DNA of 64,000 nucleotides, from contig JACKLO010000008.1 in the NCBI GenBank assembly GCA_024235915.1, positions 512,204 to 576,203 of the forward strand, given 5' to 3'. Below, one piece after another: positions 8,834 through 18,343 of the stretch. A program made the position numbers and the translations under genes. How positions within the stretch are numbered: the stretch's first letter is position 1; the number at the start of each line of letters is the position of its first letter. This DNA comes from Burkholderiaceae bacterium. GTDB lineage: Bacteria > Pseudomonadota > Gammaproteobacteria > Burkholderiales > Burkholderiaceae_C. Below the pieces are notes generated by a model. That model was given only the letters and a program-made list of their open reading frames with translations. It ran no database searches and had not been told where the DNA came from.

Positions 8834-9046
8834 ATGACGGTCGACACCTACCGCAGGCGCATCGCCTCGACGGCCATCGTGCTGGCCCGGGAGGATCCCC
8901 TCCTGGTCAAGGAAGTCATCGCCCGGCTCCGCGCCTCGGGCGAGATCGCGGCCGACGACCTGGTCTACCTGGACCGGATCGCCGACCGCTGGATCGGCAT
9001 TGCCGAGGGCCTGCGCCGAGGCGCCGCTCGCGTGCTCACGACCTGA
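8834..9046 (+). CDS. Hypothetical protein, 70 aa
   Basis: A short, charged, probably helical protein beginning MTVDTYRRRIASTAIVLARE and ending RRGAARVLTT. The start follows the stop of the 67-aa gene by two bases, which indicates translational coupling. No family is recognised. An upstream in-frame start exists at 8540 but would overlap the preceding gene in another frame. Confidence 0.55.
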   Translation: MTVDTYRRRIASTAIVLAREDPLLVKEVIARLRASGEIAADDLVYLDRIADRWIGIAEGLRRGAARVLTT

Positions 9047-9272
9047 AGGTCGCGGGCATCGAGTTGCCCGTCGCGTCAACGCAATCGGCTCGAGCTCGTG
9101 CCGATCGAGTCCTCGGGTCTCGGGGATGGTGAACCGGTTGCCAGCGATGGCATCGGGACGCCATCACCCGACACCCCGTTTCCTGCGGCTTTCGGCCGTC
9201 CTCGCCATCCACCCTCCGGGAGTCACCGTCTCCCGTCGGGGTCGGGGTTCCCTCGCCTTCTTGGAGAACCCC

Positions 9273-9959
9273 ATGAGTCATGCTTTCCCAGACAGATCCT
9301 TCCAGAGCCCGTCACCGCGCCGCAGCACCATCGACATCGAGGAGCAGCGCGCCTGGGTCGGCTTCTACAAACGCGTCGGCCGTGACGTCGCCCTCGCCGC
9401 CGAGGTGATGGCGCAGCTCGACGGCGACGCCGAGATGAAGCGTCGCCACCTGGCGCTGTACCTGTCCTGCAAGCAGTCGCTGCGCGTCCACAAGGCGCGC
9501 CAGGCCCGCGACAAGCGCATCGGGCAGTGGCTGCGCCTGCTGGTCCAGTGGACGCTGCAGCGACCCGCAGCCTTCGTCGGCGGCGTCACGCAGAAGGCGT
9601 ACCACTGCACTGCGGACGTCCTGGACGAGGCCATTGCCGCTGCACCGCCGGCCTCGCCAGCGACATCGAAGCGGGGCGCGCGCCCAGCCGCGGCCCGTGA
9701 CGCCGACGGCAGGCCCGAACCGGCCGCCGCGCAGGTTCGTCAGCTGCTGGGCGATGCCGAGTTCGCCGACGCGCACGCCCGCTTCCAGCACCAGGCCGGC
9801 ATGTCCCCGGCGTCGCCGGTCAGTGGCTCCGAAGGCGGCTCCGAGCGTGCCCCGGAACCTCCGTCGACGGCCCCGCACCCGCCGTCCAGATCAGCCGGCG
9901 CTGATCCGAAGACCGAGCCCCGGCGCAGCCCCATCGGCTGCACCGGGTTCGATCGCTGA
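9273..9959 (+). CDS. Hypothetical accessory-element protein, 228 aa
   Basis: The ATG at 9273 follows a GGAG site in the leader GGAGAACCCCATGAGTC. The first 130 residues look like a folded helical domain (WVGFYKRVGRDVALAAEVMA, then YLSCKQSLRVHKARQARDKR). The rest is Pro/Ser/Ala-rich and probably disordered. No signal peptide or membrane helix. The family is not recognised; its place among short genes near radC suggests an ICE or plasmid accessory gene. Confidence 0.6.
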   Translation: MSHAFPDRSFQSPSPRRSTIDIEEQRAWVGFYKRVGRDVALAAEVMAQLDGDAEMKRRHLALYLSCKQSLRVHKARQARDKRIGQWLRLLVQWTLQRPAAFVGGVTQKAYHCTADVLDEAIAAAPPASPATSKRGARPAAARDADGRPEPAAAQVRQLLGDAEFADAHARFQHQAGMSPASPVSGSEGGSERAPEPPSTAPHPPSRSAGADPKTEPRRSPIGCTGFDR

Positions 9960-10076
9960 CGTGCCTCGGCCATGGACTGACGTCCAGCGGCCTGGCGCGA
10001 CCGGCACCCCATCCAACCGCCCGCGGGCCCCGCCCGCCAGGGCCGGTGTCCGCTCTCCCAACTTCGAGAGTTCCCC

Positions 10077-10661
10077 ATGCGAGACATCACCCTGAATCCC
10101 GAGCAACGCCTGTATGTGATCGCCACCGAAGGTGGCGTGACCTGCTTCGGCTTCGACAACGCCCGCGACCATGCCCAGCCGATCGCGCAGCGCCTCGATC
10201 GTCCCGACCTGATGCCGACCGCCGACGACGCGGCCAGCCTCACCGGCTACGAGAAGTACCTCGCTGCCGTGCGTGCCTGGGGCGAATCCGCCCAGGGCCA
10301 CGGCACCTACTTCGACCCCGGCACGGACCCTCGCCTGGCAAGGGTGCTGGAGACCTGCCGCCGGGACGGCCGAAAGGTGCGGCTGGTGCTGGGGGACACC
10401 GGCACCGGAGCGAGTTGGCTCGACGAGTTCGACGTGGTCGGCACGGTCGGCCGCTCGACCGGCCTGCTGAAGGTGCCGCTGCTCGTCGAGCCGGACGAGG
10501 CGTCCGGCACGGCGGCCATCCTCTGTGCGCATGTGCTGGCACTGATGGACTGGGACACCGGCCTGCCCCTGTACCGCCACCCGCGCTGGCAGCCACCGGA
10601 ACTGCGCATCCGAGCCAGTGATGACGATGCCCGTCCATGGGCCGTGGTGCTGCACGAGTAG
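10077..10661 (+). CDS. Hypothetical protein, 194 aa
   Basis: Begins MRDITLNPEQRLYVIATEGG and contains GVTCFGFDNARDHA, KYLAAVRAWGESAQGHGTYF and DGRKVRLVLGDTGTG. No membrane helix or signal is present. Proteins of this type occur in accessory regions of integrative elements, but no biochemical role is known to me. The next possible small reading frame starts four bases after its stop. Confidence 0.65.
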   Translation: MRDITLNPEQRLYVIATEGGVTCFGFDNARDHAQPIAQRLDRPDLMPTADDAASLTGYEKYLAAVRAWGESAQGHGTYFDPGTDPRLARVLETCRRDGRKVRLVLGDTGTGASWLDEFDVVGTVGRSTGLLKVPLLVEPDEASGTAAILCAHVLALMDWDTGLPLYRHPRWQPPELRIRASDDDARPWAVVLHE

Positions 10662-10664
10662 CCC

Positions 10665-10751
10665 GTGGCGACCTTCGACGACATCGGCAAGGCCGGTGCG
10701 TACCTCGCGTTCATGCGCGGGGCAAGCGTCGAGCCGCGCGTGTTCCGCTGA
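10665..10751 (+). CDS. Possible 28-aa peptide
   Basis: A GTG-initiated frame encoding VATFDDIGKAGAYLAFMRGA and a short tail. It begins four bases after the stop of the 194-aa gene. The composition is protein-like, but no conserved family or clear ribosome binding site is seen, so it may be chance. Confidence 0.25.
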   Translation: MATFDDIGKAGAYLAFMRGASVEPRVFR

Positions 10752-10882
10752 ACCATCCGGTCGAACGTTCGAGGCCCTTCAGACGGCCCGATCCAGATCC
10801 ACGCTAGGCCGTCACCCAGCACGCCCCGGTCCAGCACCGGGGGCGTTCCTGTTTCCGAGACTGCGAACGGCGCGACGGGCGC

Positions 10883-11095
10883 TCAGCGACCGGTCAGGGA
10901 CTGCACCTCACGCTCGATCAGCCAGTGCAGGAAGCGGGTGTCATCGGAGTGCCCCCAGTAGTGGGCCTTGCACCGACGGACATAGGCCTGCAGGTCCGCG
11001 ACGCTGCGGACGGACCCCGGCTCGATGGCGGTGATGCGGGCCAGCCGCGCCCGTTCGGGTCGGGTCAGTCGAAGCTGGTTTTCGGTGCGCAGCAT
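10883..11095 (-). CDS. Hypothetical protein, 70 aa
   Basis: A small charged protein beginning MLRTENQLRLTRPERARLAR, with ending HWLIEREVQSLTGR. It is preferred over the much longer overlapping frame on the same strand because that frame runs back across radC. It is convergent with the plus-strand series and unrecognised. Confidence 0.5.
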   Translation of the reverse strand: MLRTENQLRLTRPERARLARITAIEPGSVRSVADLQAYVRRCKAHYWGHSDDTRFLHWLIEREVQSLTGR

Positions 11096-11492
11096 GTCGG
11101 GTCGGCCTTGTCGGGAAGCCGCGCATCTTCGCGTGCCGGCGCAGGTCTGTGCACATCCGCTGCTGCCCGCGGCGAAGAAATTTCTGCAGTGACAGCCGAG
11201 TGCCTCTGCGGTGTCACTTTTGCGGTCTGCCCGCCAGGACATCCGGGCAGGCCGTGGCCCAGCGACAACGGCGCGGCCACGCGCAGTGCGGTCATGCGAA
11301 TGGCGGCACCTACCCGCGCCCCGATGACCGACCAAGGCCCGGACCCTGGCGCCTGTTGCGCGGGCAAGCACGGCAAAGGCGCGGTGGCTGGCACCACCCC
11401 GGTTGAATCCACGGCGCCGATGGCGCAGACTTGACGGGCTCATACCCACTCCCGACAGGAGTGTTTCCGATGCCGACCGAACCGGCGGCAGC

Positions 11493-11515
11493 GGCGTCGC
11501 AGTCGTTACCTGCCT
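11493..11515 (+). repeat. 23-bp direct repeat, copy 2
   Basis: An exact second copy of the repeat at 8257-8279, in the same orientation, 141 bases before the radC start. A 23-bp exact match 3.2 kb apart in otherwise unrelated leaders is unlikely by chance and suggests a common binding site in this accessory block. Confidence 0.7.
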
Positions 11516-11610
11516 CGGATGACCATCTGAGCCACCGTGCTGGCCACGATTCGTCGTGTGCCTGCACATCCTTCCCTTGCGGGGACACCAGTCCCTACAC
11601 CGTGAAGGAG

Positions 11611-11625
11611 GGGAACGGCGTTCCC
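11611..11625 (+). promoter_or_regulatory. Palindromic hairpin in the radC leader
   Basis: GGGAAC-GGC-GTTCCC is a perfect palindrome apart from the centre base, located 31 bases before the radC ATG and followed by a pyrimidine-rich stretch (GTCTTCCTTTT). It could be an operator, a leader structure or a weak attenuator. The related GGGGAAC/GTTCCCC hairpin before the 8628 gene argues for shared control. Confidence 0.45.
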
Positions 11626-11656
11626 GTCTTCCTTTTCGCCAAGAGAGGAGAACGCC

Positions 11657-12289
11657 ATGAACTTCCACCCTTTCCAGGGTCTTCAAGATCTGCCGGACCT
11701 GCCCGATGCCGCCCATGCGTCTCGGGAGGCCCTGGTGGCAGAGATGCTGGGCCTCCAGGCCCACCCATTGCCAGGCCCGACGCCGGCGGCGCTGCGCGTC
11801 AGCGACCGGGAGACGCCCCATGAGGACCCGGCCACGCAGCAGCTCCTGACGCGCCGACTCGGTGTCGCCCGCGAGCTGCTGATGCGCGAGCTGCGTGACC
11901 GGATGGCGCAGGGGCCCGTGATGTCGTCGCCCCAGGTCCTTCGGGACTGGCTGCGACTGCGCTGCGCCGGCCTGCAGCACGAGGTCTTCCTCGCGCTCTA
12001 CCTGGATGCCAACCACCGCCTGATCGCCCACGAGGAGGTGTTCCGCGGCACGCTCACCCAGACCTCGGTGTACCCGCGGGAACTGGTCAAGAGTGCCCTG
12101 GCCCGCAACGCCGCCGCGATCGCGGTGGCCCACAACCACCCAAGCGGCCAGGCCGAGCCGAGCCGCGCGGACGAGTTCCTGACGCAGACGCTGAAGTCGG
12201 CGCTGGCGCTGGTGGACATCCGCCTGATCGACCACTTCGTCGTCGCCGGCGACCAGTGCGTCAGCTTCGCGGAGCGCGGACTGCTCTGA
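11657..12289 (+). CDS. radC: RadC-family JAB/MPN-domain protein
   Basis: A 210-residue protein with the RadC signature HNHPSGQAEPSRADEF, which carries the His/Ser/Asp metal site of JAB/MPN domains. It is preceded by LALYLDANHRLIAHEEVFRG and followed by LIDHFVVAGDQCVSFAERGL. A GAGGAG site precedes the ATG. The N-terminal helix-hairpin part of full chromosomal RadC is replaced by a shorter unrelated segment (about 75 residues), as in copies carried by integrative and conjugative elements. Despite the name, a direct DNA-repair role is doubtful. Confidence 0.88.
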   Translation: MNFHPFQGLQDLPDLPDAAHASREALVAEMLGLQAHPLPGPTPAALRVSDRETPHEDPATQQLLTRRLGVARELLMRELRDRMAQGPVMSSPQVLRDWLRLRCAGLQHEVFLALYLDANHRLIAHEEVFRGTLTQTSVYPRELVKSALARNAAAIAVAHNHPSGQAEPSRADEFLTQTLKSALALVDIRLIDHFVVAGDQCVSFAERGLL

Positions 12290-12705
12290 CGCCATGTGCG
12301 GCAGTCACGCCCTGCACGACCCAGCCGCGAGAAGGGCGCCGCCGAGGCGGTGCCCCTCCCGCCGATCCCACCCCAACCAAGGATGCCCATGTCGGAGAGA
12401 AGACCCCGACCTGCCCCTGCTGTGCCGGCCACGGCGTGCCCCTGGGCGCGCTCGGTCGCCTGCACTGGTTCCGCTGCCGCGACTGCGGCATGACGTTCGC
12501 CCGCGCCGGAGGATCGAAGCGCACGCCCCGTGCGCCCTCGACCGTGACGCGGGCGACCGAATCCCCCACATCTCCCAGTTCATCCCGAGGAGGAAGCCAC
12601 GATGCATACCCTGCCCGCCACCGGCCTGCGACAGCAGGTCGAGATGCTGGCCAGCCTGTCCCTGAAGCATCTGAGTTCGGCGACGCGCAACAAGCTCGCC
12701 GATGA
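12256..12705 (+). CDS. Possible zinc-ribbon protein overlapping radC
   Basis: This frame contains a clear zinc-ribbon-like segment, TCPCCAGHGVPLG then WFRCRDCGMTFAR, at 12405-12500. The only in-frame start is a GTG at 12256 inside radC, and the 3' part overlaps the next gene in another frame. The Cys motif is striking, but the flanking sequence is low-complexity, so the gene may be shortened or decayed. Confidence 0.3.
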   Translation: MRQLRGARTALTPCAAVTPCTTQPREGRRRGGAPPADPTPTKDAHVGEKTPTCPCCAGHGVPLGALGRLHWFRCRDCGMTFARAGGSKRTPRAPSTVTRATESPTSPSSSRGGSHDAYPARHRPATAGRDAGQPVPEASEFGDAQQARR

Positions 12706-12910
12706 CGATCTGTCCGTGAACGCCTACCCGACCGACTGCGGCGGGTTCGTCTATGTCGGGGCACCGAAGTACCGCGTGCCGTCGGAGCCCGATCTGGCCA
12801 TGCTGTTCGAGGTGGCCGAGTCCGCCGGCGTGGCCTGGCTGATGTTCGATCGCGAGGCGGCGGTCATCGACGGGCTGCCCGTGTTCGACAGCGCGGAGCC
12901 CGGACCATGA
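12602..12910 (+). CDS. DUF5983-like protein
   Basis: A 102-residue cytoplasmic protein beginning MHTLPATGLRQQVEMLASLS, with a GGAGGA site ahead. The C-terminal part WLMFDREAAVIDGLPVFDS resembles the FDxDG...LPVYD ending of DUF5983 proteins, which are common in plasmid and ICE accessory regions. Its stop overlaps the next start (ATGA at 12907). Function unknown; the family call is from memory of the motif. Confidence 0.6.
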   Translation: MHTLPATGLRQQVEMLASLSLKHLSSATRNKLADDDLSVNAYPTDCGGFVYVGAPKYRVPSEPDLAMLFEVAESAGVAWLMFDREAAVIDGLPVFDSAEPGP

Positions 12911-13218
12911 GCCAGCACCTCGCGACGGCGACGCTCGACGGACACCCCGTCGAGATCGTGGCCGGCTTCGATCGACGCCTGGGGGACTACTTTCTCCAGG
13001 TCATCGACGAGCGCAACGACATGCTCTACACCAGCCTGCAGGAGCCCCTGCTGGACTGGACCGACATCGCAACCCTGCGCACCAAGGTCGCCGAACTCGG
13101 CCTTCGACTGCCTGCGAAGCTGGTCGATGAGGTCGAGGGCGATGGCCGTCGACGCGCGGGCAACCGCATCGTCCGCCACCTGGCAGACGGGCCGCCAGTC
13201 ACGCTGCTGGCGGGCTGA
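12907..13218 (+). CDS. Hypothetical protein, 103 aa
   Basis: Begins MSQHLATATLDGHPVEIVAG and continues FDRRLGDYFLQVIDERNDML. It overlaps the DUF5983-like gene by four bases (ATGA), so the two are translationally coupled. It is a small alpha/beta protein with no signal or membrane helix. Not recognised, but consistently paired genes like this are typical of ICE accessory operons. Confidence 0.6.
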   Translation: MSQHLATATLDGHPVEIVAGFDRRLGDYFLQVIDERNDMLYTSLQEPLLDWTDIATLRTKVAELGLRLPAKLVDEVEGDGRRRAGNRIVRHLADGPPVTLLAG

Positions 13219-13298
13219 CGCTGCCCGCTGATCGACCCCGGCGCCGCGCGCCCATCCCGGCAGGGATGGGGCCAGCGCCCTTTCTCTTTCTGCAAAGA

Positions 13299-14126
13299 TC
13301 ACGACGGCACCGCTCGCTCGCGTTGACGCTGCCGGAGGCGCTTCACGTACGGCGCATCGACCGCCTCGTCCGGACCCAGGCCCAGAGCGCAGCTCAGCAA
13401 GCTGGCAACGCAGCGATCACTGAGTTCAAAGGAATGCGGCAGGAACCCGAAGTTCCGACTGCTCTGCTCGTCGACAGCGATGAAGAACGCCCTGAACGTG
13501 TCCGCCAGGCTCGCACGCGGCCCTTCGGTACCGGCCGCCGTGAGCGCATCGTGCGGAAGGGGGGCCGCTCGCGCTGCATCATCGGCAATGGCCTGAGCCA
13601 CGGCGCTCAAAGGCGGCCAGTACTTGAGATCGAACTGTCCTGTGAGGGCTTCGAGCCTCGCCTTCACCCACTGTTCGTAGCTGTAGTTCCGTGCGGCAGC
13701 AGCGTGAATCGCATCCACCGGGTGGTAGAGCGTTTCACAAGAGAACCCGGAATGGTTCTTCAACTCGGTGCGCTCGTCCAGCAGATCGGCCAGTTGAGCC
13801 GCAACCCTTTCGATCTCCTGGTTGACCTCGACCAGCCTGGCCCTTCCTCTTCGAGCTTCCTGATTCGACTCAGGACTCCAGAACGCCGCCGTGCTCTGCA
13901 CCAGATCGAAGAAGACCTTCAGGGCCTGCGGATGCTGGACGAGCTTGCCGTGGATCTCGGCATAGGCGTCCTCCAGCTCGAGGCCGCGTTCAAGCAGTCG
14001 GTCGATCACCCTGACTTCACTGGGCAGGATCGACTTCTCTGTCTTGTCGGCACGGTCGGCCTTCAACAGCTGCTCGAAGGCGTGCCGGGCGTGCTTGGGT
14101 GTGGTCGGATGCGTCGTCATCGTCAA
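13299..14126 (-). CDS. Hypothetical helical protein, 275 aa
   Basis: A largely helical cytoplasmic protein beginning MTMTTHPTTPKHARHAFEQL. Residues 95-130 (ARLVEVNQEIERVAAQLADL and following) look like a coiled coil, followed by a compact domain with NYSYEQWVKARLEALTGQFD. It is on the minus strand, convergent with the plus-strand accessory genes, and ends 80 bp from them. No family recognised. Confidence 0.6.
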   Translation of the reverse strand: MTMTTHPTTPKHARHAFEQLLKADRADKTEKSILPSEVRVIDRLLERGLELEDAYAEIHGKLVQHPQALKVFFDLVQSTAAFWSPESNQEARRGRARLVEVNQEIERVAAQLADLLDERTELKNHSGFSCETLYHPVDAIHAAAARNYSYEQWVKARLEALTGQFDLKYWPPLSAVAQAIADDAARAAPLPHDALTAAGTEGPRASLADTFRAFFIAVDEQSSRNFGFLPHSFELSDRCVASLLSCALGLGPDEAVDAPYVKRLRQRQRERAVPS

Positions 14127-14400
14127 TCCTCGTTCGATGTCCGAAAGAGTACTCGTGGCGCTGCAATCCTTCGGTATCTGAAGCCGTGAGTCGCGCTGGC
14201 GCTTCAGGTACCCGGCTGTGTTTCACCAGAGCTGCCGACCTTTCAGTGGCGCTCCGCTCCTCACGGCGCGTCGCGCTCGGACATGCGTCTCCGAGTCCGT
14301 CCGGAACCGGATCCCGCTTGGAGCAGCTGGCCGCACATCGGATGGCTGGGATCCATGCGGAGCGTTCCTGAACCGCGCCATTCCGCCCGCGTACTCCGCT

Positions 14401-14610
14401 CTACTCGACCGACGAGGTTGAGCGCAGCGCCTCCATCGCGTCCAGATCGATCACCGCATCCGCCATCGCCGTCAGCTCCGGCGTCTGCGGCACGAAGAGC
14501 TCGCGCGCGTAACCCCCCAGTTCGAGCACCCGCCGCTTCATAGCCATGAACATGCGCTTGCGATCCGGGTCCAGCGGTCCGTCGAACTCGTCGGAGGCCG
14601 GAGCGCGCAT
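14401..14610 (-). CDS. Hypothetical protein, 69 aa
   Basis: The Met at 14610 is preferred to one at 14673, because the protein from there (MRAPASDEFDGPLDPDRKRM) looks folded while the upstream part is Arg-rich. The body, MKRRVLELGGYARELFVPQT and on, is alpha-helical. It is isolated between the accessory block and the copper genes. Function unknown. Confidence 0.45.
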   Translation of the reverse strand: MRAPASDEFDGPLDPDRKRMFMAMKRRVLELGGYARELFVPQTPELTAMADAVIDLDAMEALRSTSSVE

Positions 14611-14787
14611 GGGTTGATACTCAACCGCACCTCGTCGCGCCGGCCTTCGCCACCGCCCTGGCCGAAACCTCAAGACAATGGATGACGATCATGGCCATCG
14701 GGCTGTTGAGCGCCGACCGACGTCATCTCTGAGCAGCGCAACGGCACGCACGGCACGACTTTCAGAAAAGTAGAACGGGAAGCGAAG

Positions 14788-15195
14788 ATGAATACACGAG
14801 GGCTGCTGCCGCGCGCACGCGGCGTTGCCGCGATGGCGACATTGGTCGTGGGCTCGACCGCGCTCCCCGCGGCTGGGTCGAGCCACATCGTGGACGTCGT
14901 CTGGAGCGAGGCCGGCCGGTTCGAGCACTCGGCCATGGTGCCGGCGGGCCGCTTCATCGAGCTTTGCGGCAAGCTTGCGGCCGGTGACCGGATTCGGTGG
15001 GCCTTCGACGCGGCGGTGCCGATGGACTTCAACATCCACTACCACGTGGGCAAGGAAACCGTCTTTCCGGCGAAGCAAAGCCAGGTCGTCATCGGCGGCG
15101 AGTTGCTGCAGGTAGGCGTGACGGAACACCATTGCTGGATGTGGACCAACAGGTCCTCCAACGCAGCGCTGTTGCGCGTGATGCTGCAGCGGTGA
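14788..15195 (+). CDS. Periplasmic protein with cupredoxin-like context, 135 aa
   Basis: An exported protein: a signal-type N-terminus (RGLLPRARGVAAMATLVVGS) ending near LPAAGSSH, then a beta-rich domain including CGKLAAGDRIRWAFDAAVPM, DFNIHYHVGK and a C-terminal EHHCWMWTNRS. The several His, Cys and Met residues could bind metal, and the gene lies 125 bp before a copper chaperone gene. I do not recognise a named family; a role in copper or metal handling is inferred from the neighbourhood. Confidence 0.6.
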   Translation: MNTRGLLPRARGVAAMATLVVGSTALPAAGSSHIVDVVWSEAGRFEHSAMVPAGRFIELCGKLAAGDRIRWAFDAAVPMDFNIHYHVGKETVFPAKQSQVVIGGELLQVGVTEHHCWMWTNRSSNAALLRVMLQR

Positions 15196-15319
15196 CCGGG
15201 CCGACCGTCGTTCGATCCTGCCTGGCATCGTCGTGGACTCGCGGGCGCCGAGCTTGACATTCCCACGGTGGCAAGGTCGAGACTCCATGCAGCCTTTCAC
15301 TCACCCCCCAGGAGCACCC

Positions 15320-15580
15320 ATGATCACCTTCCAAGTCGACGACATGACCTGCGGCCATTGCGCCAGCACCATCACCAAGGCCGTGAAGGCCACCGACCCC
15401 GACGCCCGGATCCAGATCGATCTGGCCGCTCATCGCGTGCAGGTCGAACCCGTCTCGGCAGATGCCGACGCGCTTGCGACTGCCCTGACCGGCGCCGGCT
15501 ACACGCCGGTGCGCGTCGAGACGGCTCAGAGCCGCGCGCCCGCGGCCAGCGGCGGCTGCTGCTGCGGCCCGCGCGGCTGA
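15320..15580 (+). CDS. copZ: Heavy-metal chaperone, CopZ-like HMA protein
   Basis: An 86-residue cytosolic protein made of one heavy-metal-associated domain, MITFQVDDMTCGHCASTITK, with the CGHC metal site at residues 11-14. It ends with an added CCCGP cluster (SGGCCCGPRG) not present in minimal CopZ. The ATG at 15320 has a GGAG site and starts at the domain boundary; an upstream in-frame start at 15233 would add an unrelated tail. It probably delivers Cu(I) to an ATPase or regulator; the partner is not adjacent. Confidence 0.82.
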   Translation: MITFQVDDMTCGHCASTITKAVKATDPDARIQIDLAAHRVQVEPVSADADALATALTGAGYTPVRVETAQSRAPAASGGCCCGPRG

Positions 15581-15652
15581 GTCTCCGCCCCGGGCCGGCC
15601 CTTGCGGAGTCGCACCCGGCGGCAATACCGGCTACGACGCGACGGCGGAGCT

Positions 15653-16135
15653 TCAGCGTGCGCTTGCGTTGATCTGGTCGTGCTTGGCGCGCACGCCTGC
15701 CGGCCAGCGCGACTTGATCCACGACAGCACGGCGACGATGTCCTCGTCGCTCAATTGGTCGCGGTAGACGGGCATGGCAGTGCGGTAGTTGGGATCGCCG
15801 GCGACAGCCGCCACGCCGTCCCGGGTGATGCGGATCAGCACCGCGTCGGGGTGGTGCCAGGTATGGCCGCTGGCGTCGTGCGGGGGGGCCGGCAGCAGGC
15901 CGTCGGGCCCGCGTTCGCGCCAGTTCGGCTGGCCTTGAAGATTCGCACCGTGGCAGGACGCGCATTGCGCCGCGTAGATCGAGGCCCCGCGGGCGGTCAG
16001 TCGTGAGTCGTCGGGCCGAAGCGTCATGCGTTCGCCGCTGCTCGCGGCCGCGTTGTCGTTCTGCGCCCACCAGACCGCGCCGCCCAGGGCCACCAGGGCG
16101 GCAGCTGCCAAGGCGAGCATGGTTGTCGTCTTCAT
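15653..16135 (-). CDS. Periplasmic monohaem c-type cytochrome
   Basis: A 160-residue protein with a signal anchor (MKTTTMLALAAAALVALGGA), one haem-binding CASCH motif and a distal Met in TAMPVYRDQLSDED, the layout of class I cytochromes c. The start at 16135 is chosen because GGAGG lies six bases ahead; the longer frame from 16153 overlaps the stop of copS. Being last in a copR-copS operon suggests copper-controlled electron transfer in the periplasm; the electron partner is unknown. Confidence 0.85.
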   Translation of the reverse strand: MKTTTMLALAAAALVALGGAVWWAQNDNAAASSGERMTLRPDDSRLTARGASIYAAQCASCHGANLQGQPNWRERGPDGLLPAPPHDASGHTWHHPDAVLIRITRDGVAAVAGDPNYRTAMPVYRDQLSDEDIVAVLSWIKSRWPAGVRAKHDQINASAR

Positions 16136-16149
16136 CTCATGCCTCCAAG

Positions 16150-17608
16150 TCATGCGGGGTGGTCCTGCGCGTCGCCGTGCGCAGCCCGTGCTGCCAAGAT
16201 CAACGGCGACGGAACCGTCCCCTCGGCCGGCAACCGCAGCCAGAACCGGTTCACGCCGTCCGCCGACGAGACCCCGACCGTGCCACCGTGCGCCTCCACG
16301 ATGGCCTTGACGATGGCCAGGCCGAGTCCCGCACCTTCACCCTCTCGGTGACGTGCGGGATCGACGCGGTAGAAGCGATCGAACAGATGCGGCAGGTGGG
16401 TCGGGTCGATGGCCGCGCCGGGGTTCTCCACCTCCACACGGACCGCAGCGCCTTCGGCCAGAAGCCGGACGACCACGTTCTGGCCGCGTTCGGTGTGGCG
16501 AAGCGCGTTGCCGACCAGGTTGCTGATCGCGCGCTGCAGCATGCTGCGGTCGCCGGTTGCGCCTGGTACGCGTACCTGCGGGGTGTCCAGCCGAAGGCCC
16601 ACACCGGCCTCCTCGCTCAAGGCCTCGAAATAGTCGAACACTGCCTGGACTTCGGCGTCGAGCCTGACTTCTGCCATCTGAAGCCGACGCCGAGGGTTCT
16701 CGGTCTGCGCCAGGAACAGCATGTCGCCGATCATCTTGCGCATGCGGTCCAGTTCGTCCAGCCCGGTGTACAGCACCTCCCGGTAGGCCGCTGGTGAACG
16801 ATCCTTGGACAGCGCGACCTGGGTCTGCGTCATCAGGTTGGTGACCGGTGTGCGCAGTTCGTGCGCGATGTCGGCCGAGAAGTGCGACAGGCGCTCGAAA
16901 CTGGCCTGCAGCTGGTCCAGCATGGCGTTGAACGACGTCACCAGGGTGGTCAGTTCCGTCGGGACGGACTGGGATTCCAGCCGCAGGTCCAGGTTGTCGG
17001 ACGTCACGCCGCGCATGCTGGCGCCGATGCGCCGGATGGGCGCGTGGCCCCAGCGCACGGCGATGCACACGGCGAGCACCGCCAGCGCGGTGGCGGCCAG
17101 TGCTCCCCACCACAGGCCCTGCCGCAGCTGGGCCAGGTAATGCTCGTGCGCATCGGTCGACACGGCCACGAGCACCCGGTGGTCCGCCACGGTGACCACT
17201 CCGCCGCGATACGTGTCCGCGCCTAGGGTCCAGACGGTCAGGCGCTGCGGCATCAGCCGCGGGGAAGGGTCCGCACGCTGCGCGGCATCGAGCATGGCTT
17301 GCGGCGCCCGTGCATAGATCGGTCGATCGCGACCGTCGAGGACCGCGAAGTACACGCCGTGGTGGCCGGCCACCGCCTGGGCCAGCCGTTCGCGAAGCGC
17401 CGGTGCGTCGCCATCGGATTCCGCCGCGGCCAGCGCCACGCCGAGCGACTCGGTCACGGCCTGCAGTTCGCCGAAGTCGAGCTCCTGGAAGTGGCCCTCG
17501 ATCGATCGGGACACGAGCCAGGCGCTGCCCGCAAAGACCGCCGACATCGTCAGGCTGACCACCATGGTGATGCGCAGGGCCAGCGACCACGGCCGCCGGC
17601 GCGCGGCC

Positions 17609-17619
<11 letters not shown>
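16150..17619 (-). CDS. copS: Copper/heavy-metal sensor histidine kinase CopS
   Basis: A 489-residue inner-membrane kinase. A first transmembrane helix lies near residues 12-35 and a second at about 170-190, enclosing a periplasmic sensor domain. Then come a HAMP linker, the phosphoacceptor His in FSADIAHELRTPVTNL, the N box (NLVGNALRHTE) and the G box (GAGLGLAIVKAI). It overlaps copR by 11 bases and is the kinase partner of that regulator. Copper as the signal is inferred from the divergent copA-copB genes. Confidence 0.9.
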
Positions 17620-18292
<673 letters not shown>

Positions 18293-18343
18293 GGTCGTTC
18301 GTCCTCCTCGTGCAGACCGAGGCTAGTCGGCAGCGGCTTTCCA

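Larger units (their letters stand above)
11096..11656. other. Long non-coding leader of radC
   Basis: These 561 bases lie between the divergent 70-aa gene and radC. They hold the second copy of the 23-bp direct repeat (11493-11515) and a palindromic hairpin (11611-11625). No convincing gene is visible. Overlapping frames on both strands have biased, Arg/Pro/Ala-rich composition typical of high-GC shadows. Confidence 0.5.

Noticed and set aside
5609..14610. A complete integrative element with integrase and transfer genes
   Set aside because: RadC and accessory genes fit, but no integrase, relaxase, type IV secretion gene or attachment repeats could be seen in the window.
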